This document shows, piece by piece, positions 1 through 9,332 of a DNA stretch of 64,000 nt (within the stretch, counting starts at the first letter, position 1; every line of letters begins with the position of its first letter). The notes under the pieces were generated by a model. That model was not told where the DNA came from. It saw nothing but the letters and a program-made list of their open reading frames with translations, and did not search any database. Made by a program: the position numbers and the translations under genes. Source of the DNA: Streptomyces olivochromogenes (GTDB taxonomy: Bacteria; Actinomycetota; Actinomycetes; Streptomycetales; Streptomycetaceae); assembly GCF_021538895.1 (NCBI RefSeq), contig NZ_JADDRL010000025.1, positions 1 to 64,000 on the forward strand, read 5' to 3'.

Positions 1-1
1 A

Positions 2-151
2 GAGGTACGGGGCATCGTCGACACATGGTGGCGGGGCCCGGACTCGCTGGTGGCGCTGCACAACGGCGAGGCGGAATGCTTCTCCGGCCGCGTGCGCCGC
101 GTGGCACTCGTGTACTCGGGACTCGACAAGTGGGGCCTGCACGGGCAATGA
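2..151 (+). CDS. 3' end of an unidentified protein (partial)
   Basis: An open frame enters from the left edge and stops with TGA at 149-151, giving about 49 C-terminal residues that end in DKWGLHGQ. Codon use is typical of this GC-rich genome. I do not recognise the family from this tail. The beginning lies outside the window. Confidence 0.4.
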   Translation, partial: EVRGIVDTWWRGPDSLVALHNGEAECFSGRVRRVALVYSGLDKWGLHGQ

Positions 152-337
152 GCCCCCGGCGGCCGCGCGTTGGGGCTTCCCGACAACGCCCGCCCCCCTA
201 ACAAAGGGGGCGGCATCGTCCGTGAACCAGTACGCGGTTGATACGGATCTCTGAAATCGGCCGGCGATGCCCTTCGCTCCCCAGGCGGTTGCCTTGGTCA
301 ACGGGGCCGGAATCGCCCGCGTGTGAAGGCCTCGGGG

Positions 338-1417
338 CTACTCAGCTCCGTCGAGGGAGCCTTCGGCGTCGCAAGCAACGGGCTGCGGCGGCCCTGGATG
401 ACTCGCCATGGCCCGGGGCCCTGCCGGAATGGCTCCACGCTTGAACGCTTCAGGGGGCGCCAGGCTGTTGTCGGGGGTCAGGCCGCTGAGCTTGTCGGGG
501 TTGACCTGGAAGCGCAGGTTGTGGATGCGGTCGTCGCCGAGGTCGAAGCAGAGGGCGCCGACGGTGTGTCCGTCGAGGGTGGCCAGGATGCCGAGTTCGC
601 CGTTGATGATGGCCGGCTCCATGGTCAGGGCGGCCAGTTCGGGCTTGGCCAGGAAGCCCAGGAGCCAGCGCGCGACGTGGTCGATGCCGTGGAGCGGGCG
701 ACGGGCCGCGGTGACCTTGCCGCCGCCGTCGGACCAGGCGGTCACATCGGGGGCGAGCAGTTCCATCATGGCGTTCAGGTCGCCGCCCGCGCAGGCTTCC
801 AGGAACTGGGCGGTGATCTGCCGGCGCCGGTCGGGGTCGGCGTCGAAGCGGGGGCGGCGGGACTGGACGTGCGCGCGGGCACGGTGGGCGATCTGACGGA
901 CGGTCGGCTCGGGGCGTTCGAGGGTCTCGGCGATCTCGCTGTGCGAGTAGCCGAAGACCTCGCGGAGCAGGAAGACGGCGCGTTCCACGGGGTTGAGGGT
1001 TTCCAGTACGACCAGCATGGCGGTGGAGACGGAGTCGGCCAATTCGGCCTCCGAGGCGATGTCCGGGGACGTCAGCAGGGGTTCGGGGAGCCACGGGCCG
1101 ACGTAGGTCTCGCGGGTGGCCCGCTCGGAGGTGAGGCGGTTCAGGGAGAGGTTGGTGACCGTGCGCACCAGGTATGCCTTGGGGTGGCTGATCGCGTCGC
1201 GGTCCGTGGTGCTCCACTTCAGCCAGGCGTCCTGCAGGACGTCCTCCGCGTCGGTGACGCTGCCCAGCATCCGGTAGGCGGTGGCGAACAGCAGCCTGCG
1301 GTGTTCGAGGTACGGGTCCTGCCCGGCGCCGGTGTCGATCACCGGCTCATGCTGCCAGCGTCGCGAAGCGGACGGCAAGGCGTGGATCACGGCGCCGGGA
1401 GCGGGCGTGCCGGTCAT
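338..1417 (-). CDS. ECF41-family RNA polymerase sigma factor (SigJ-like)
   Basis: This is a 359-residue extracytoplasmic-function sigma factor. Sigma region 2 (LLFATAYRMLGSVTDAEDVL) and region 4 (REVFGYSHSEIAETL) are followed by a SnoaL-like C-terminal domain. The three ECF41 signature motifs WLPEP, DGGGK and NPDKL are all visible. In this family (known) the C-terminal domain modulates the sigma factor directly, and the linked gene is often an oxidoreductase or a carboxymuconolactone decarboxylase. That fits here: the ATG at 1417 overlaps the TGA of the upstream FAD oxidoreductase by 4 bases, so the two are translationally coupled. The tail runs about 45 residues beyond NPDKL, longer than I expect for the family. 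Confidence 0.9.
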   Translation of the reverse strand: MTGTPAPGAVIHALPSASRRWQHEPVIDTGAGQDPYLEHRRLLFATAYRMLGSVTDAEDVLQDAWLKWSTTDRDAISHPKAYLVRTVTNLSLNRLTSERATRETYVGPWLPEPLLTSPDIASEAELADSVSTAMLVVLETLNPVERAVFLLREVFGYSHSEIAETLERPEPTVRQIAHRARAHVQSRRPRFDADPDRRRQITAQFLEACAGGDLNAMMELLAPDVTAWSDGGGKVTAARRPLHGIDHVARWLLGFLAKPELAALTMEPAIINGELGILATLDGHTVGALCFDLGDDRIHNLRFQVNPDKLSGLTPDNSLAPPEAFKRGAIPAGPRAMASHPGPPQPVACDAEGSLDGAE

Positions 1418-2592
1418 GCCGCGGGCCTGCGGGTGGCGCGGCCGCCCTTGGAGACGATGGTGGTGACGTTCATGCGCTTGCTGAACCGGTACGTCACGAG
1501 GGGGCTGGCGCTGACCGTCTCCTTGTACGCCACGGCACCGCGGCCGGTGAGGTGCAGGCGGCGGGGAGTGAAGTCGGTCCTGGTGAACTGGATGACGGCG
1601 TCCCTGCGGCCGAGGCTGACCGGCTGATGGTAGTAGCCGAAGCGGAACGGCTTGACGGCCTTGCCGCGTACCAGCCGCGCGATGGTGTCGGCGGTGTACT
1701 GGGCGGTGGGCAGTCCGCTCTGGCAGGAGCCGTGGAGCTGTCCCCAGGCCAGGCGGACGGCGGCGGCGTCGCCGATGGCGTGGATGTCCGGGTGGGACAC
1801 TGACCGCAGCGTGGCGTCGACCAAGATCAGACCGCGGTCGTCGGTGGCGATCCGGGCGTCGGCAGCCAGCGGCGACACCTTGACGCCGGCGGTCCACAGG
1901 CAGGCGTCGGAGCGGATGATCCGGCCGTCGGCCAGCTCGACGGTCTCGGGCAGCACCTTGGTGACGCGGGCGCCGGTCTCCAGAGTGATGCCGAGGCGGT
2001 CCAGCGCGCGGTGGACGTGGGCGCGGGCCTTGGCGCCCATCATGCCGCCGGGCTCGTCCGGGCTGATCAGCGTGACATCCAGACCGGGGTGGCTCTCGGC
2101 GATCTCGGTGGCCGCCTCGATCCCGGTCAGGCCGGCGCCGCAGACAGCGACCGTGCCGCCGGCCGCGGCGACCTCGGTGAGCCGCGCGGCGAACCGGCGG
2201 GCGATCTCCGGGTTGTTGAGGGTGAATGCATGGACGTCGGCGCCGGGGACGTTGCCGGTGTCGGCCTGGCTGCCCAGCGCGTAGACGAGCGTGTCGTAGC
2301 CGAGGGACATGGCGCCGTCGACGGTGATGCGCCGGGTCTCGGGGTCGATGGCGGTGACGGTGCCCTGGACGAACGTGACACCGGTACCGGCGAGCAGGTC
2401 GGGGATCCGGTGGTCGGCCAGCTGCTGCCCGGCGGCGATCTGGTGCATCCGCAGCCGCTCGACGAACCGGCTCGACGGGTTGACCAGGGTGATCTTCACA
2501 CCGGTCCGGCGGGTGCGGTGGGCCAGCCGGACAGCGCTGAACATACCCGTGTAGCCGGCGCCGAGAACGACGATGTGGTGGCCGTTCGTCAT
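1414..2592 (-). CDS. FAD-dependent NAD(P)H oxidoreductase, NDH-2-like
   Basis: This is a 392-residue two-Rossmann flavoprotein. An N-terminal FAD dinucleotide motif (VVLGAGYTGM) is followed by a central NAD(P)H motif (VAVCGAGLTGIEAA) and a C-terminal FAD motif with IHAIGDAA. This is the layout of type II NADH dehydrogenases and related disulfide-reductase-fold enzymes, which pass electrons from NAD(P)H to a quinone or other acceptor. The ATG at 2592 is preceded by GGGAG. It is the first gene of a two-gene operon with the ECF41 sigma factor, so it is probably both co-regulated with and controlled by it (inference). The true electron acceptor cannot be read from sequence. Confidence 0.88.
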   Translation of the reverse strand: MTNGHHIVVLGAGYTGMFSAVRLAHRTRRTGVKITLVNPSSRFVERLRMHQIAAGQQLADHRIPDLLAGTGVTFVQGTVTAIDPETRRITVDGAMSLGYDTLVYALGSQADTGNVPGADVHAFTLNNPEIARRFAARLTEVAAAGGTVAVCGAGLTGIEAATEIAESHPGLDVTLISPDEPGGMMGAKARAHVHRALDRLGITLETGARVTKVLPETVELADGRIIRSDACLWTAGVKVSPLAADARIATDDRGLILVDATLRSVSHPDIHAIGDAAAVRLAWGQLHGSCQSGLPTAQYTADTIARLVRGKAVKPFRFGYYHQPVSLGRRDAVIQFTRTDFTPRRLHLTGRGAVAYKETVSASPLVTYRFSKRMNVTTIVSKGGRATRRPAA

Positions 2593-3196
2593 CTCAATCT
2601 CCCAAGGTCGGTCACTGGCCTCGGTGCCGGTGACGCCCATGGGACAACCACCCCCCACCGGACGTGACAGGCCGCCGATATGACCCACGTCACACCGAGC
2701 GCCGGTGCTGGCGGGCCGGAAAGAATGCACCACCCGCCGGGCCGTACCGGGCCCGGCCCAAACGGAGCTGGACGCCCAAGACAACGGCTGCTGCCGCGGC
2801 CTTGAGCCCACGAACCCCTCCGCCCCCGACGAAGCCGAACTCCGCGTACGACTCCAGCACCAGATCCTCGACGGCGCAGACTGACAGGCACTCACACCTT
2901 CGTTGGGTGATCAAGCGCGCCGCTCACCAGTCCATCCGCACAATCCCAGCTCACAGCCCATTCGCCGCGCAGACAAGCCAGCCGCTGGCGCAACCAGACA
3001 CGCCGCACCGCCGCACTACAGACCCGGCACGAACCACACCCCCACTTCACCAGCACCTTTCAGCACCAGGCCAGCACCACGACTTCAGTAAATGAACAGC
3101 CCACCCACCCCCATCAGGCCCGCTCCCCCACTGAAACCAAAACACCGACCGCTGAAAACCAACCGCCCAACATCGCACCGCTCCGCAGCAACGGTG
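2593..3196. other. Intergenic region, no convincing gene
   Basis: About 600 bases separate the NDH-like gene from the next leftward gene. From roughly 2900 to 3190 the plus strand is strikingly poor in G and rich in C and A, so it yields Pro/Thr/His-rich frames with no recognisable domain. I treat these frames as non-coding. The promoter of the oxidoreductase/sigma operon should lie near 2600-2710. TGTCAC occurs there, but the spacing to a CGTC box does not fit the ECF41 promoter consensus. Confidence 0.5.
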
Positions 3197-3424
3197 TCAC
3201 CGCAAGTCGGACATGCGACAGCGGTTCACAGCTCTACCCCTACGCTGACTGCCTCTCACTTCCCTTGTGGGCTGTGTCTTCTGCGGTGACGTTCCATGCT
3301 GCGCGCCGAGCGGGTCGTGGACGGCATCGACGAGGCAGACCGCGATGTCGCGGCGCGCCTCGTCGGGCAGGCCCTTGTAGAGGCCGCGCTGGTCAGCGCA
3401 AACGTGGAGCCAGTAGGGGTCCAT
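3197..3424 (-). CDS. Small hypothetical protein overlapping the 3' end of the HTH gene
   Basis: This is a 75-residue frame beginning MDPYWLHVCADQRGLYKG and ending in a basic tail. The start overlaps the last 32 bases of the upstream helix-turn-helix gene in another frame. The first 40 residues have a protein-like composition, whereas the tail looks random. It may be a small coupled gene, or the original C-terminus of the HTH gene cut off by a frameshift. I cannot name a family. Confidence 0.35.
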   Translation of the reverse strand: MDPYWLHVCADQRGLYKGLPDEARRDIAVCLVDAVHDPLGAQHGTSPQKTQPTREVRGSQRRGRAVNRCRMSDLR

Positions 3425-4313
3425 CTCCGGGCAGCCGGGCCGTTGCGACGGCCCGGCTGCCCGGGGCGGTCCATGCCGCGCAGCCGATCTGGTTCTCCGC
3501 CGGTCGGTCGCGCCCGAAAGCCGCGAACTTTGCCACCATGTCGGTGACAGTCGGCTTGTCTCCCCTCGTGGCCACCACAGAGGGTGTGAGGACGCGCTTG
3601 ACGATAGCTTGGATCTGTGCGCGCGCGGCCGCGTAGTCGTCGGTGTCCCGCAGGGTCATGTCCACGTAGGCCTGCCGTGCCGGGCCCTTGAGTCCGCGGA
3701 CGATGGTCCTCAACTCCACGGGGGCGGGGAAGCCGCAGATCTTCCACCATGCGCGGATCCAGGGGATGAGGTCGCTGCCGCTGATGCCGCAGGCTTCCAG
3801 GAAAAGGATGTACTGCAGGAATTCCCGTGGGACCGTGCGCCCCTTGGCGATGGCGTGGGCCGTGCTGCGGGGCAGCTCGCCGTGAGTACCGGCGGACCTT
3901 TCCATGGATCGGAACGAAGGTTCCCCCGCCCGGCGCCACGCATCGCGCAGTGCGCCGCTCAGGTCGCTTTCGTCGCGGGCGAGCTGCGGCTTGGGCAGGA
4001 CCTTCGATCGGCGAGAGCGGCGTCGGGCCTCGGCGACGGCCTCCGCCGCCTCCTTGTGCAGTCTCGCCGCGGCCTGGGCAGCGTCATTGTCCTTGCTGAT
4101 CGTCGCGCAACCGAGGGCGTACACGGTCGCCACCGCGGGCGAGGGGAGCGATTTCCCGCTCGCCGCGCGCTTCAGGGTCGCTGCCGAGTAGCCCATGTGG
4201 GAGGCCAGGTCCCGGTAGGTCAGGTGCGCAGCGTGCCGCATGGCCCGCAGGTGCTCCGCGAACCGGCCCAGCTCGGGCACGGTGTGGTCGACTGGTGCTT
4301 CCGGACGCGCCAT
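3393..4313 (-). CDS. Helix-turn-helix (XRE-type) regulatory protein
   Basis: This is a 306-residue protein with an N-terminal XRE-like helix-turn-helix at about residues 14-60 (LTYRDLASHMGYSAATLKRA). An Ala/Arg-rich linker follows, and then a second domain of about 150 residues. The arrangement is common in Streptomyces DNA-binding proteins of unknown target. The last 30 residues (ARLPGDGPLLAPRLR) look unlike the rest, and an overlapping frame (3197-3424) could be the displaced C-terminus. The gene lies 7 bases downstream of a small membrane-protein gene and is probably co-transcribed with it. Confidence 0.75.
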   Translation of the reverse strand: MARPEAPVDHTVPELGRFAEHLRAMRHAAHLTYRDLASHMGYSAATLKRAASGKSLPSPAVATVYALGCATISKDNDAAQAAARLHKEAAEAVAEARRRSRRSKVLPKPQLARDESDLSGALRDAWRRAGEPSFRSMERSAGTHGELPRSTAHAIAKGRTVPREFLQYILFLEACGISGSDLIPWIRAWWKICGFPAPVELRTIVRGLKGPARQAYVDMTLRDTDDYAAARAQIQAIVKRVLTPSVVATRGDKPTVTDMVAKFAAFGRDRPAENQIGCAAWTAPGSRAVATARLPGDGPLLAPRLR

Positions 4314-4320
4314 GGGGCCC

Positions 4321-4599
4321 TCAGCTTCCCGAGCCGGACGCCAGGGCGTTCAGCAGCCGCAGCAGCCGACGACCGGTACCGCCGTTGCGGAGGCGGACGG
4401 TGAAGAGGCACAGGACGGCCACGCCGGTCAGGCCGGCGACTGCCAGCAGGACGAGGATGTCGTGGACTGTCATCGGCGTGAGCAGGCGCAGTACGACCGC
4501 AGCGGTCAGGAAGCCGAGGATGACGAAGGCCTGCGCCATGCCGAAGCGCGTCTGGGCCCCGGAATCGGAGGTGACCGCAACCGCAGAGCTCTGGTCCAT
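4321..4599 (-). CDS. Small two-helix membrane protein
   Basis: This is a 92-residue protein. A polar N-terminus of about 20 residues is followed by two hydrophobic segments at about residues 22-40 and 46-67, then a basic Arg/Gly-rich tail, suggesting a small integral membrane protein with a cytoplasmic C-terminus. The ATG at 4599 has an AAAGGGG ribosome-binding site. It ends 7 bases before the helix-turn-helix gene, so the two probably form an operon. Function unknown. Confidence 0.65.
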   Translation of the reverse strand: MDQSSAVAVTSDSGAQTRFGMAQAFVILGFLTAAVVLRLLTPMTVHDILVLLAVAGLTGVAVLCLFTVRLRNGGTGRRLLRLLNALASGSGS

Positions 4600-5822
4600 G
4601 GAGGACCCCTTTGCATGTGGGGCGGCAGCCCGGGGGCCGCCGCCTGCTGGTGAGAAGCGAACCGGGAGATCGCGGGACGGCTTGGCATGACGTCCCGGAC
4701 GCGATCGTGGGTCCGGCCGGCACCAAGGGGTACGGCCTGTTGGCATACAGTCCGCTGGGATCCCCCCGGGGCCCGCAAGTCCCCAGGTTTCCAGGGCCGA
4801 ACGGCCTGCCGTTAATCCCTCTGACGTTGGCTCAGGCGCCGTCTCTATTCGCTTGCCGACGCTTTTGGCGGCACTGATCTGCGGACTTCTTCCGGCGCCG
4901 GAGGGTTGGCTCACGCTCTGTCCCGCTCGTGTCTTGGACGAAGGCGGACGCCGGGTTCCACACTGACCATCACGAACCGACTTTGTACAAAAGCGGAGTC
5001 GTGGCCCTGCATGGCATCGCTGGTGAGGCTGGACCGGGGTAGATACAACATGGCCGCGATTGGCACGCGGCCAAACAGATACCGGGCCGGTGGCCGCCGC
5101 TTGGCAGCGGCGATCACCGGCCCGAGGCACGAGCAGACCGTGCAGTGGCAGTGAGGCCCGACGGTGACCGCCGCCCTCTGGTCGGGGAGCAAAAGCGGCC
5201 CCGGGCCGGGCGGGTTCCGGGGCCGCGAGCGGGGCGAATCCTGTCCAAAGGCCACCGGGCCGGACCCGCACACGCGTCACGGGGGTCAACGCGTCCGACG
5301 GCGCCGGGTCACGGGCCTGTCAGGCGTCGGCCGCTCCCAAAGGCATCCGTGTGAGGCTACTCAGCGTCCGGCAGGCCGAAGTGCGTGACGCGGGACCGCC
5401 CGGACATCACCTCGCCCAGCTGGCCGGCTTCCCGCGCATTGCGGACCAGGATCTGCTGGAACTCCAGCTGCGGCGAGAGGCAGACCAACTCGGGGCAGGG
5501 GCGCACGATGCCGTACAGCAAGCGGAGCCTGCCGAGCGTGGTCGCGGCAAGCATGGCGCCCGCTTGCCCCGCGGGACCCCACCAGGCACAGGTTCACCGG
5601 CGAGCTACGGGCCTGACCAACGTGACATGCCTGCCCGCCCCGAGTCCGGACCGCTGGTGCCGAGGTGCCATGGGCTGCACCACGCTCGCGGCAACGACAA
5701 CCGCCCCCGCGGGCCTCAACCCGGATGCCGTGCGACGCCGCCCCGGCCCCTCCGGGGCGCGGACCGTACTGTGCGCCGGCCTGCAGCGACTACGGACATC
5801 GAGCCGGGCGTCCGAGCTCGCC
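4600..5822. other. Long region without a convincing gene
   Basis: About 1.2 kb in which all frames are short, overlap one another and show no recognisable domain. A leftward frame of 65 residues at 5357-5554 has somewhat protein-like composition but no family I know, and could be a remnant. The stretch at 4940-5120 is locally less GC-rich. I see no RNA gene. Confidence 0.4.
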
Positions 5823-6461
5823 CTACGGCATCCAGGACACGCCGGCGGACGGCGGGAAGTCGGCGTAGCCCTGGCCCGTCCAGACCGCGCCGGTGACGGT
5901 GGTACCCGGGTCAGCCAGGACCGGGGCGCAGTATTCGTACGAGGCGCCGGGCCCGAAGTGGTCCGTCTTCGCCTTCGCCGGGGAATCGCATGGGCCGAAC
6001 CCCCCGAAGACAACCAATTTGCCGGCCTCGGTACCGTCCTTGAGGAGCCCCGTCGGCGGCTCAATGAAGGCGTGGGAGAGATCCGTCGTGCCGGCGTTCT
6101 TGATGACGGAGCGCACGTAGTACGGCGTGGCCCTGAGCTGGTCCTTGCTCAGTCCCGACAGCCCCTTCAAGTCTGCCCGGCTTCCCTTCTCGATACGGGT
6201 GACCGTCACCTGGAGGATGCCCTTGTCACTGGCGCCTTCATACGTGAGCAGGGCCGGGTGCCCCAGTTCCACCTTGGCCCCGCCCTTGAGGGTGCCGCCG
6301 GCGTTGGTGCTCGACGCCGGTGAGGGTGTCGTGGACGTGGAGGGTGCGGCGACACTCGTCCTCGCCGGGGAACTGGGGCCGTCGCCAGAGCCGCACGCCG
6401 CAAGGGTGAGAGCAAGACCGATGGAGAGAGCGAAGGCAGTGGTACGGAACCCGTAAGACAT
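5823..6461 (-). CDS. Secreted lipoprotein of unknown function
   Basis: This is a 212-residue protein with a type II signal peptide: a short basic start, a hydrophobic core, and lipobox LAAC with the lipidated Cys at about residue 23. A Ser/Thr/Pro/Ala-rich linker follows (about 25-55), then a globular domain of about 150 residues with two further Cys. It should be anchored to the outer face of the membrane. I choose the ATG at 6461, with AGGAAGA about 10 bases upstream, over the TTG immediately before it. The globular part resembles DUF-type extracellular ligand or immunoglobulin-like domains seen in many Streptomyces lipoproteins, but I cannot name it. Confidence 0.85.
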   Translation of the reverse strand: MSYGFRTTAFALSIGLALTLAACGSGDGPSSPARTSVAAPSTSTTPSPASSTNAGGTLKGGAKVELGHPALLTYEGASDKGILQVTVTRIEKGSRADLKGLSGLSKDQLRATPYYVRSVIKNAGTTDLSHAFIEPPTGLLKDGTEAGKLVVFGGFGPCDSPAKAKTDHFGPGASYEYCAPVLADPGTTVTGAVWTGQGYADFPPSAGVSWMP

Positions 6462-6541
6462 CAATTCCGTCTTCCTGTCGATGACTTGTGAACTCGCTGA
6501 AGAGCGGCACCGCTCCGACCTCCATCATCGGCCTTCCGCAA

Positions 6542-7504
6542 TCACCGCAGTGCCGCGCCCCGCGGGCAGCGGCGGTGCAGTTCCTCTGCCCAGGTGCGGA
6601 GCTGGTCTTCGAGGGCATGGTTGTCGCCGCGGGCCACGGTCTGGAGCACCATGGCGCACACGACGGCTTCGGCAGCGAGGCCGGTCGGGCTGCCCAGAAC
6701 GGGCAAGGTGTCGCGGACGCAGGCAGCGGTGTCCGGCTGGGGCAGCGTGTAGGCGTAGAGGGTTGCTGCGTCGAAACCCTCCGGAGCGCGGCCCAGCCCT
6801 CCCAGTCCAGTAGCCTCAGGGGTGCGGTGAGGTTCGCCCAGTACAGGTCGCCGTGGGCGGTGGTCCAGCATGCGACGGCTGGTGCCGGGATGCCGACGAA
6901 CTCGGGGATGGCCCGGTCCATGTACTGCTGCCGTACGGCGACACGGTCGGTGTCGGCTACCGCCACTTTCTCCAGCGTCCCGGCGAGGTCCGTCCACCAC
7001 TCGTCGGACAGTTGGAGGCCGTGCTGGAGGATCGGGTCGCCGGACAGGAGCAGCTCATCCACTCGGGCGGAGAGCTCCGCCCGGTAGGCGGTGCCGTCGT
7101 CGAACATGTCGTGCACGCCCAGGAGCGCGGGCCGGTGCCCGTCGAGGTCGCCGAAAGCGTGCTGGGTATCGACGGCGCCGTCCCACAGCTTCCCCCCAGG
7201 CCTTGTCCACTGGTGCGGAGACCAGCCGCAGCCACGTGGGGCCGTCGGCGGCGGTGCGGGCCGGGGCACCAGGGTGCGCCCGGCCCACCCCCAGAACTCT
7301 CCGGCCGGTTCGACCTGGACCGCCAGGACCTTTGCGGCGCGCGCATGGTGGGCACGCATCCGCCGTTCGGTGTCCGGGTCAGTGGGAGGCGAGTACACCG
7401 GTGATCTCCCGCAACTGGGCGGCGGTCAAGGAGGGTTGAGCAACAGCGTCGGTCGCCTGCCTCCGGTGTGGCGCAGTGGAGGCCGCGATGAGGACGTCCG
7501 TCAC
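6542..7504 (-). pseudogene. Broken phosphotransferase (APH-like) gene, copy 1
   Basis: Segments of one aminoglycoside-phosphotransferase-like protein lie in different frames. They are an N-terminus starting GTG at 7504 (LTAAQLREITGVLAS), a middle part near 7250 (GPTWLRLVSAPVDKAWG), the catalytic loop (HGDLYWANLTAP), the metal-binding DWEGW, and a C-terminal helical part (EGFDAATLYAY to the stop at 6542). At least three or four single-base shifts are needed to join them, near 7390, 7265, 7195 and 6790. At 6790 one G is missing from the run after the DWEGW codons. Kinase motifs are intact, but no full-length product can be made. A diverged copy of the 3' part lies at 14412-14690. Confidence 0.78.
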
Positions 7505-7810
7505 CCCTGGGCATGACGCGACCGCCAGGACGCACGCCTGTGCGGGGGTCAGGCCCGACCCGATGAGGTGTCCTATGAGCTGTGCTAGCCCTCACGCCCT
7601 ATAGCGCGCTAGCTGGCGCCCATTTCTTGAACAGCCTCGGCAGCCCCCAGGGAACCGGGGTGAGTTGCCCCACCTCTCAAACCGTAGATGGCCTGTGGAG
7701 GAGATACGCCGGTAACTGACTCGCGGGAAAGCAACTTCCGCGCCGAAACCCACGTCTGCCAGTGGGAACGGTACCGAACCCCACCGACCCATACATGAAC
7801 GGAGCTTTCA
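7505..7810. other. Intergenic, no gene seen
   Basis: About 300 bases between the divergently placed phosphotransferase pseudogene and the transporter gene. The frames here have no recognisable domain. The transporter promoter is expected in the right half, which is less GC-rich. Confidence 0.45.
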
Positions 7811-8740
7811 GTGCTCACAGGACTGCTCACCGCCGTGGCAGCATCGATCTGTTACGGCACGGGCTCCGTCCTACAGGCCGTCGGATCACGGAAGTCAGCC
7901 CGCCGGGAGGCCCCCGCGGGCAGCGTGACCCAGCACGGCGGCCCGAGCCTGTCGTCCACCGCGAAGGCTGCGATGACCTGGGAGTTCATCGTCGGGACCA
8001 TCCTGGACTTCGTCGGCTTCGGGCTCGGCGCACTGGCGGCGCGCCTCCTGCCGCTGTTCCTGTCGCAGACCGTGATCAGCGCCAACTTGGTGATCACGGC
8101 GGTGCTGAGCATCAAGCTACTCGGCATCCGGCTCAACCACGCCGAATGGACCTCGATCGCCGTGGTCTGCTCCGCGCTGGTGCTGCTGGCGACGGCGGCG
8201 GGCCCGGAAGGCAGCGGCGACACCCCGACCTCCACGCACTGGTGGCTGCTGGGGATCTCGCTGCTCCTGATCGTGGGCGGCACCGTGGTCGTACGCCTAC
8301 TGGGGGCGCGCGCCGCGATCCTGGCCGGCCTGCTGTCCGGACTGGGCTTCGGCGCCCTCGGTGTCGGGGTCCGGGTGCTGAACGGCATCGACCCATTCGA
8401 CCTGGGAGCGCTGCTCTGCGACCCGGCGCTCTACGCGATCCTGGTGGCTGGCATCGGCGGCATGTACCTGCACACGGTCGCCCTGCAGATCGGCTCGGTC
8501 AACGGCGCTACCGCCGCGCTGGTCGTCGGCGAGACCGTCCTGCCGGGCATGATCGGCGTGCTGTGGCTCGGCGATGCCTCCCGTCCAGGCTTCGCCTGGG
8601 CGGCGATCACCGGGTTCGTGCTCGCCGTATCGGGTGCGGTGGCAGTGGCCTGCTTCGGGTCCCCGGAAGGGCACGGCAGCGGCCCTGCGGCGGCGCCCGT
8701 GACACCTGCCGAGGACGCCCGCACGTCCGCGCGGGTCTGA
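7811..8740 (+). CDS. EamA/DMT-superfamily membrane transporter
   Basis: This is a 309-residue membrane protein with about nine to ten hydrophobic helices in two related halves. The first helix is at residues 2-20, followed by a polar loop (about 25-55), and the protein has a short hydrophilic C-terminal tail. This matches the drug/metabolite transporter fold that exports small molecules. The start is GTG at 7811 with GGAG 7 bases upstream. It stands alone: the neighbours on both sides are remnants. The substrate cannot be inferred. Confidence 0.82.
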   Translation: MLTGLLTAVAASICYGTGSVLQAVGSRKSARREAPAGSVTQHGGPSLSSTAKAAMTWEFIVGTILDFVGFGLGALAARLLPLFLSQTVISANLVITAVLSIKLLGIRLNHAEWTSIAVVCSALVLLATAAGPEGSGDTPTSTHWWLLGISLLLIVGGTVVVRLLGARAAILAGLLSGLGFGALGVGVRVLNGIDPFDLGALLCDPALYAILVAGIGGMYLHTVALQIGSVNGATAALVVGETVLPGMIGVLWLGDASRPGFAWAAITGFVLAVSGAVAVACFGSPEGHGSGPAAAPVTPAEDARTSARV

Positions 8741-8759
8741 CCCGGCACCAGATACGCAA

Positions 8760-8800
8760 CGCAAGGCCGGGGGAGCGTTTCGGGCCCGCCAGACCTTGCG
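8760..8800 (+). terminator. Possible hairpin terminator after the EamA gene
   Basis: The inverted repeat CGCAAGG / CCTTGCG (8760-8766 with 8794-8800) encloses a GC-rich loop 20 bases after the transporter stop codon. There is no T-tract. The position fits a terminator, but the evidence is only the repeat. Confidence 0.35.
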
Positions 8801-9027
8801 GTAGCAGGCGCCGAACTTCCAGCGCTTGGCTGCCGTACGGGAGCCATCGTTTGCGACACAGCTCCCCCCACAGGCCTGGTTGAGATCCTGTTGAGATTCT
8901 GGATCTCGCCAGTGATGCTCCTCCCTCCACTTGATTGAGCGTAGAAGGAAGTGGAGAGGGTGACGAGCATGAGCACGCGTATGGCTTGCCCGGGAAGGCG
9001 ACAGGCTGAAGTGGACATGATCGCCTC

Positions 9028-9332
9028 ATGAATCAACGCTCGGTGACCCTGGACAAGATCACTTTGGAGGATTGGCCAGCCATTCACTCGTGGGCGTGTC
9101 TGGCGGAGGCTTGTCGCTATCAGACGTGGGGGCCGAACACAGAGGACGAGACGCGAGACTTCGTGGGAGGCGCAGTCAAAGCCTGGTCGGACACCCCCCC
9201 CAGCGCCGGTTTTCCTATGTAGCCCGCCTCGGGCGGGATGTGGTGGGCATGGGTGAGTATGGGGGCGAGTTTCAGCAACGGTTGTCGTTCAGCGCGGGCA
9301 GCACCCGGCCGACGCCGAGGGAACGGACTTAG
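9028..9332 (+). pseudogene. Truncated, frameshifted GNAT acetyltransferase
   Basis: The frame opens with a normal-looking GNAT N-terminus (ITLEDWPAIHSWA and CRYQTWGPNTEDETRDF). After WSDTPP it shifts to a second frame that continues FSYVARLGRDVVGMGE. It then loses similarity before the acetyl-CoA-binding R/QxxGxG/A motif, which is absent. The gene therefore carries one frameshift near 9200 and lacks its catalytic C-terminal half. Confidence 0.6.

Noticed and set aside
323..1627. Long rightward frame of 434 residues opposite the sigma factor
   Set aside because: It is the antisense shadow of the sigma and oxidoreductase genes, with low-complexity Gly/Val/Glu composition and no domain.
2640..2710. 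ECF41-type promoter (TGTCAC ... CGTC) before the oxidoreductase
   Set aside because: Both boxes occur, but the spacing (about 23 or 27 bases) is too long for the known consensus.
2900..3190. Possible CRISPR or tandem repeat in the CA-rich stretch
   Set aside because: No regular repeat unit or spacing; only skewed base composition.
2664..3289. Two Pro/Thr-rich rightward frames
   Set aside because: No ribosome-binding site, no domain; the frames follow from a G-poor, C/A-rich stretch.
4979..4995. ACTTTGTACAAAAGC, resembling a phage lambda/Gateway attB core
   Set aside because: It is a short chance match; no integrase gene, second att site or vector sequence is nearby.
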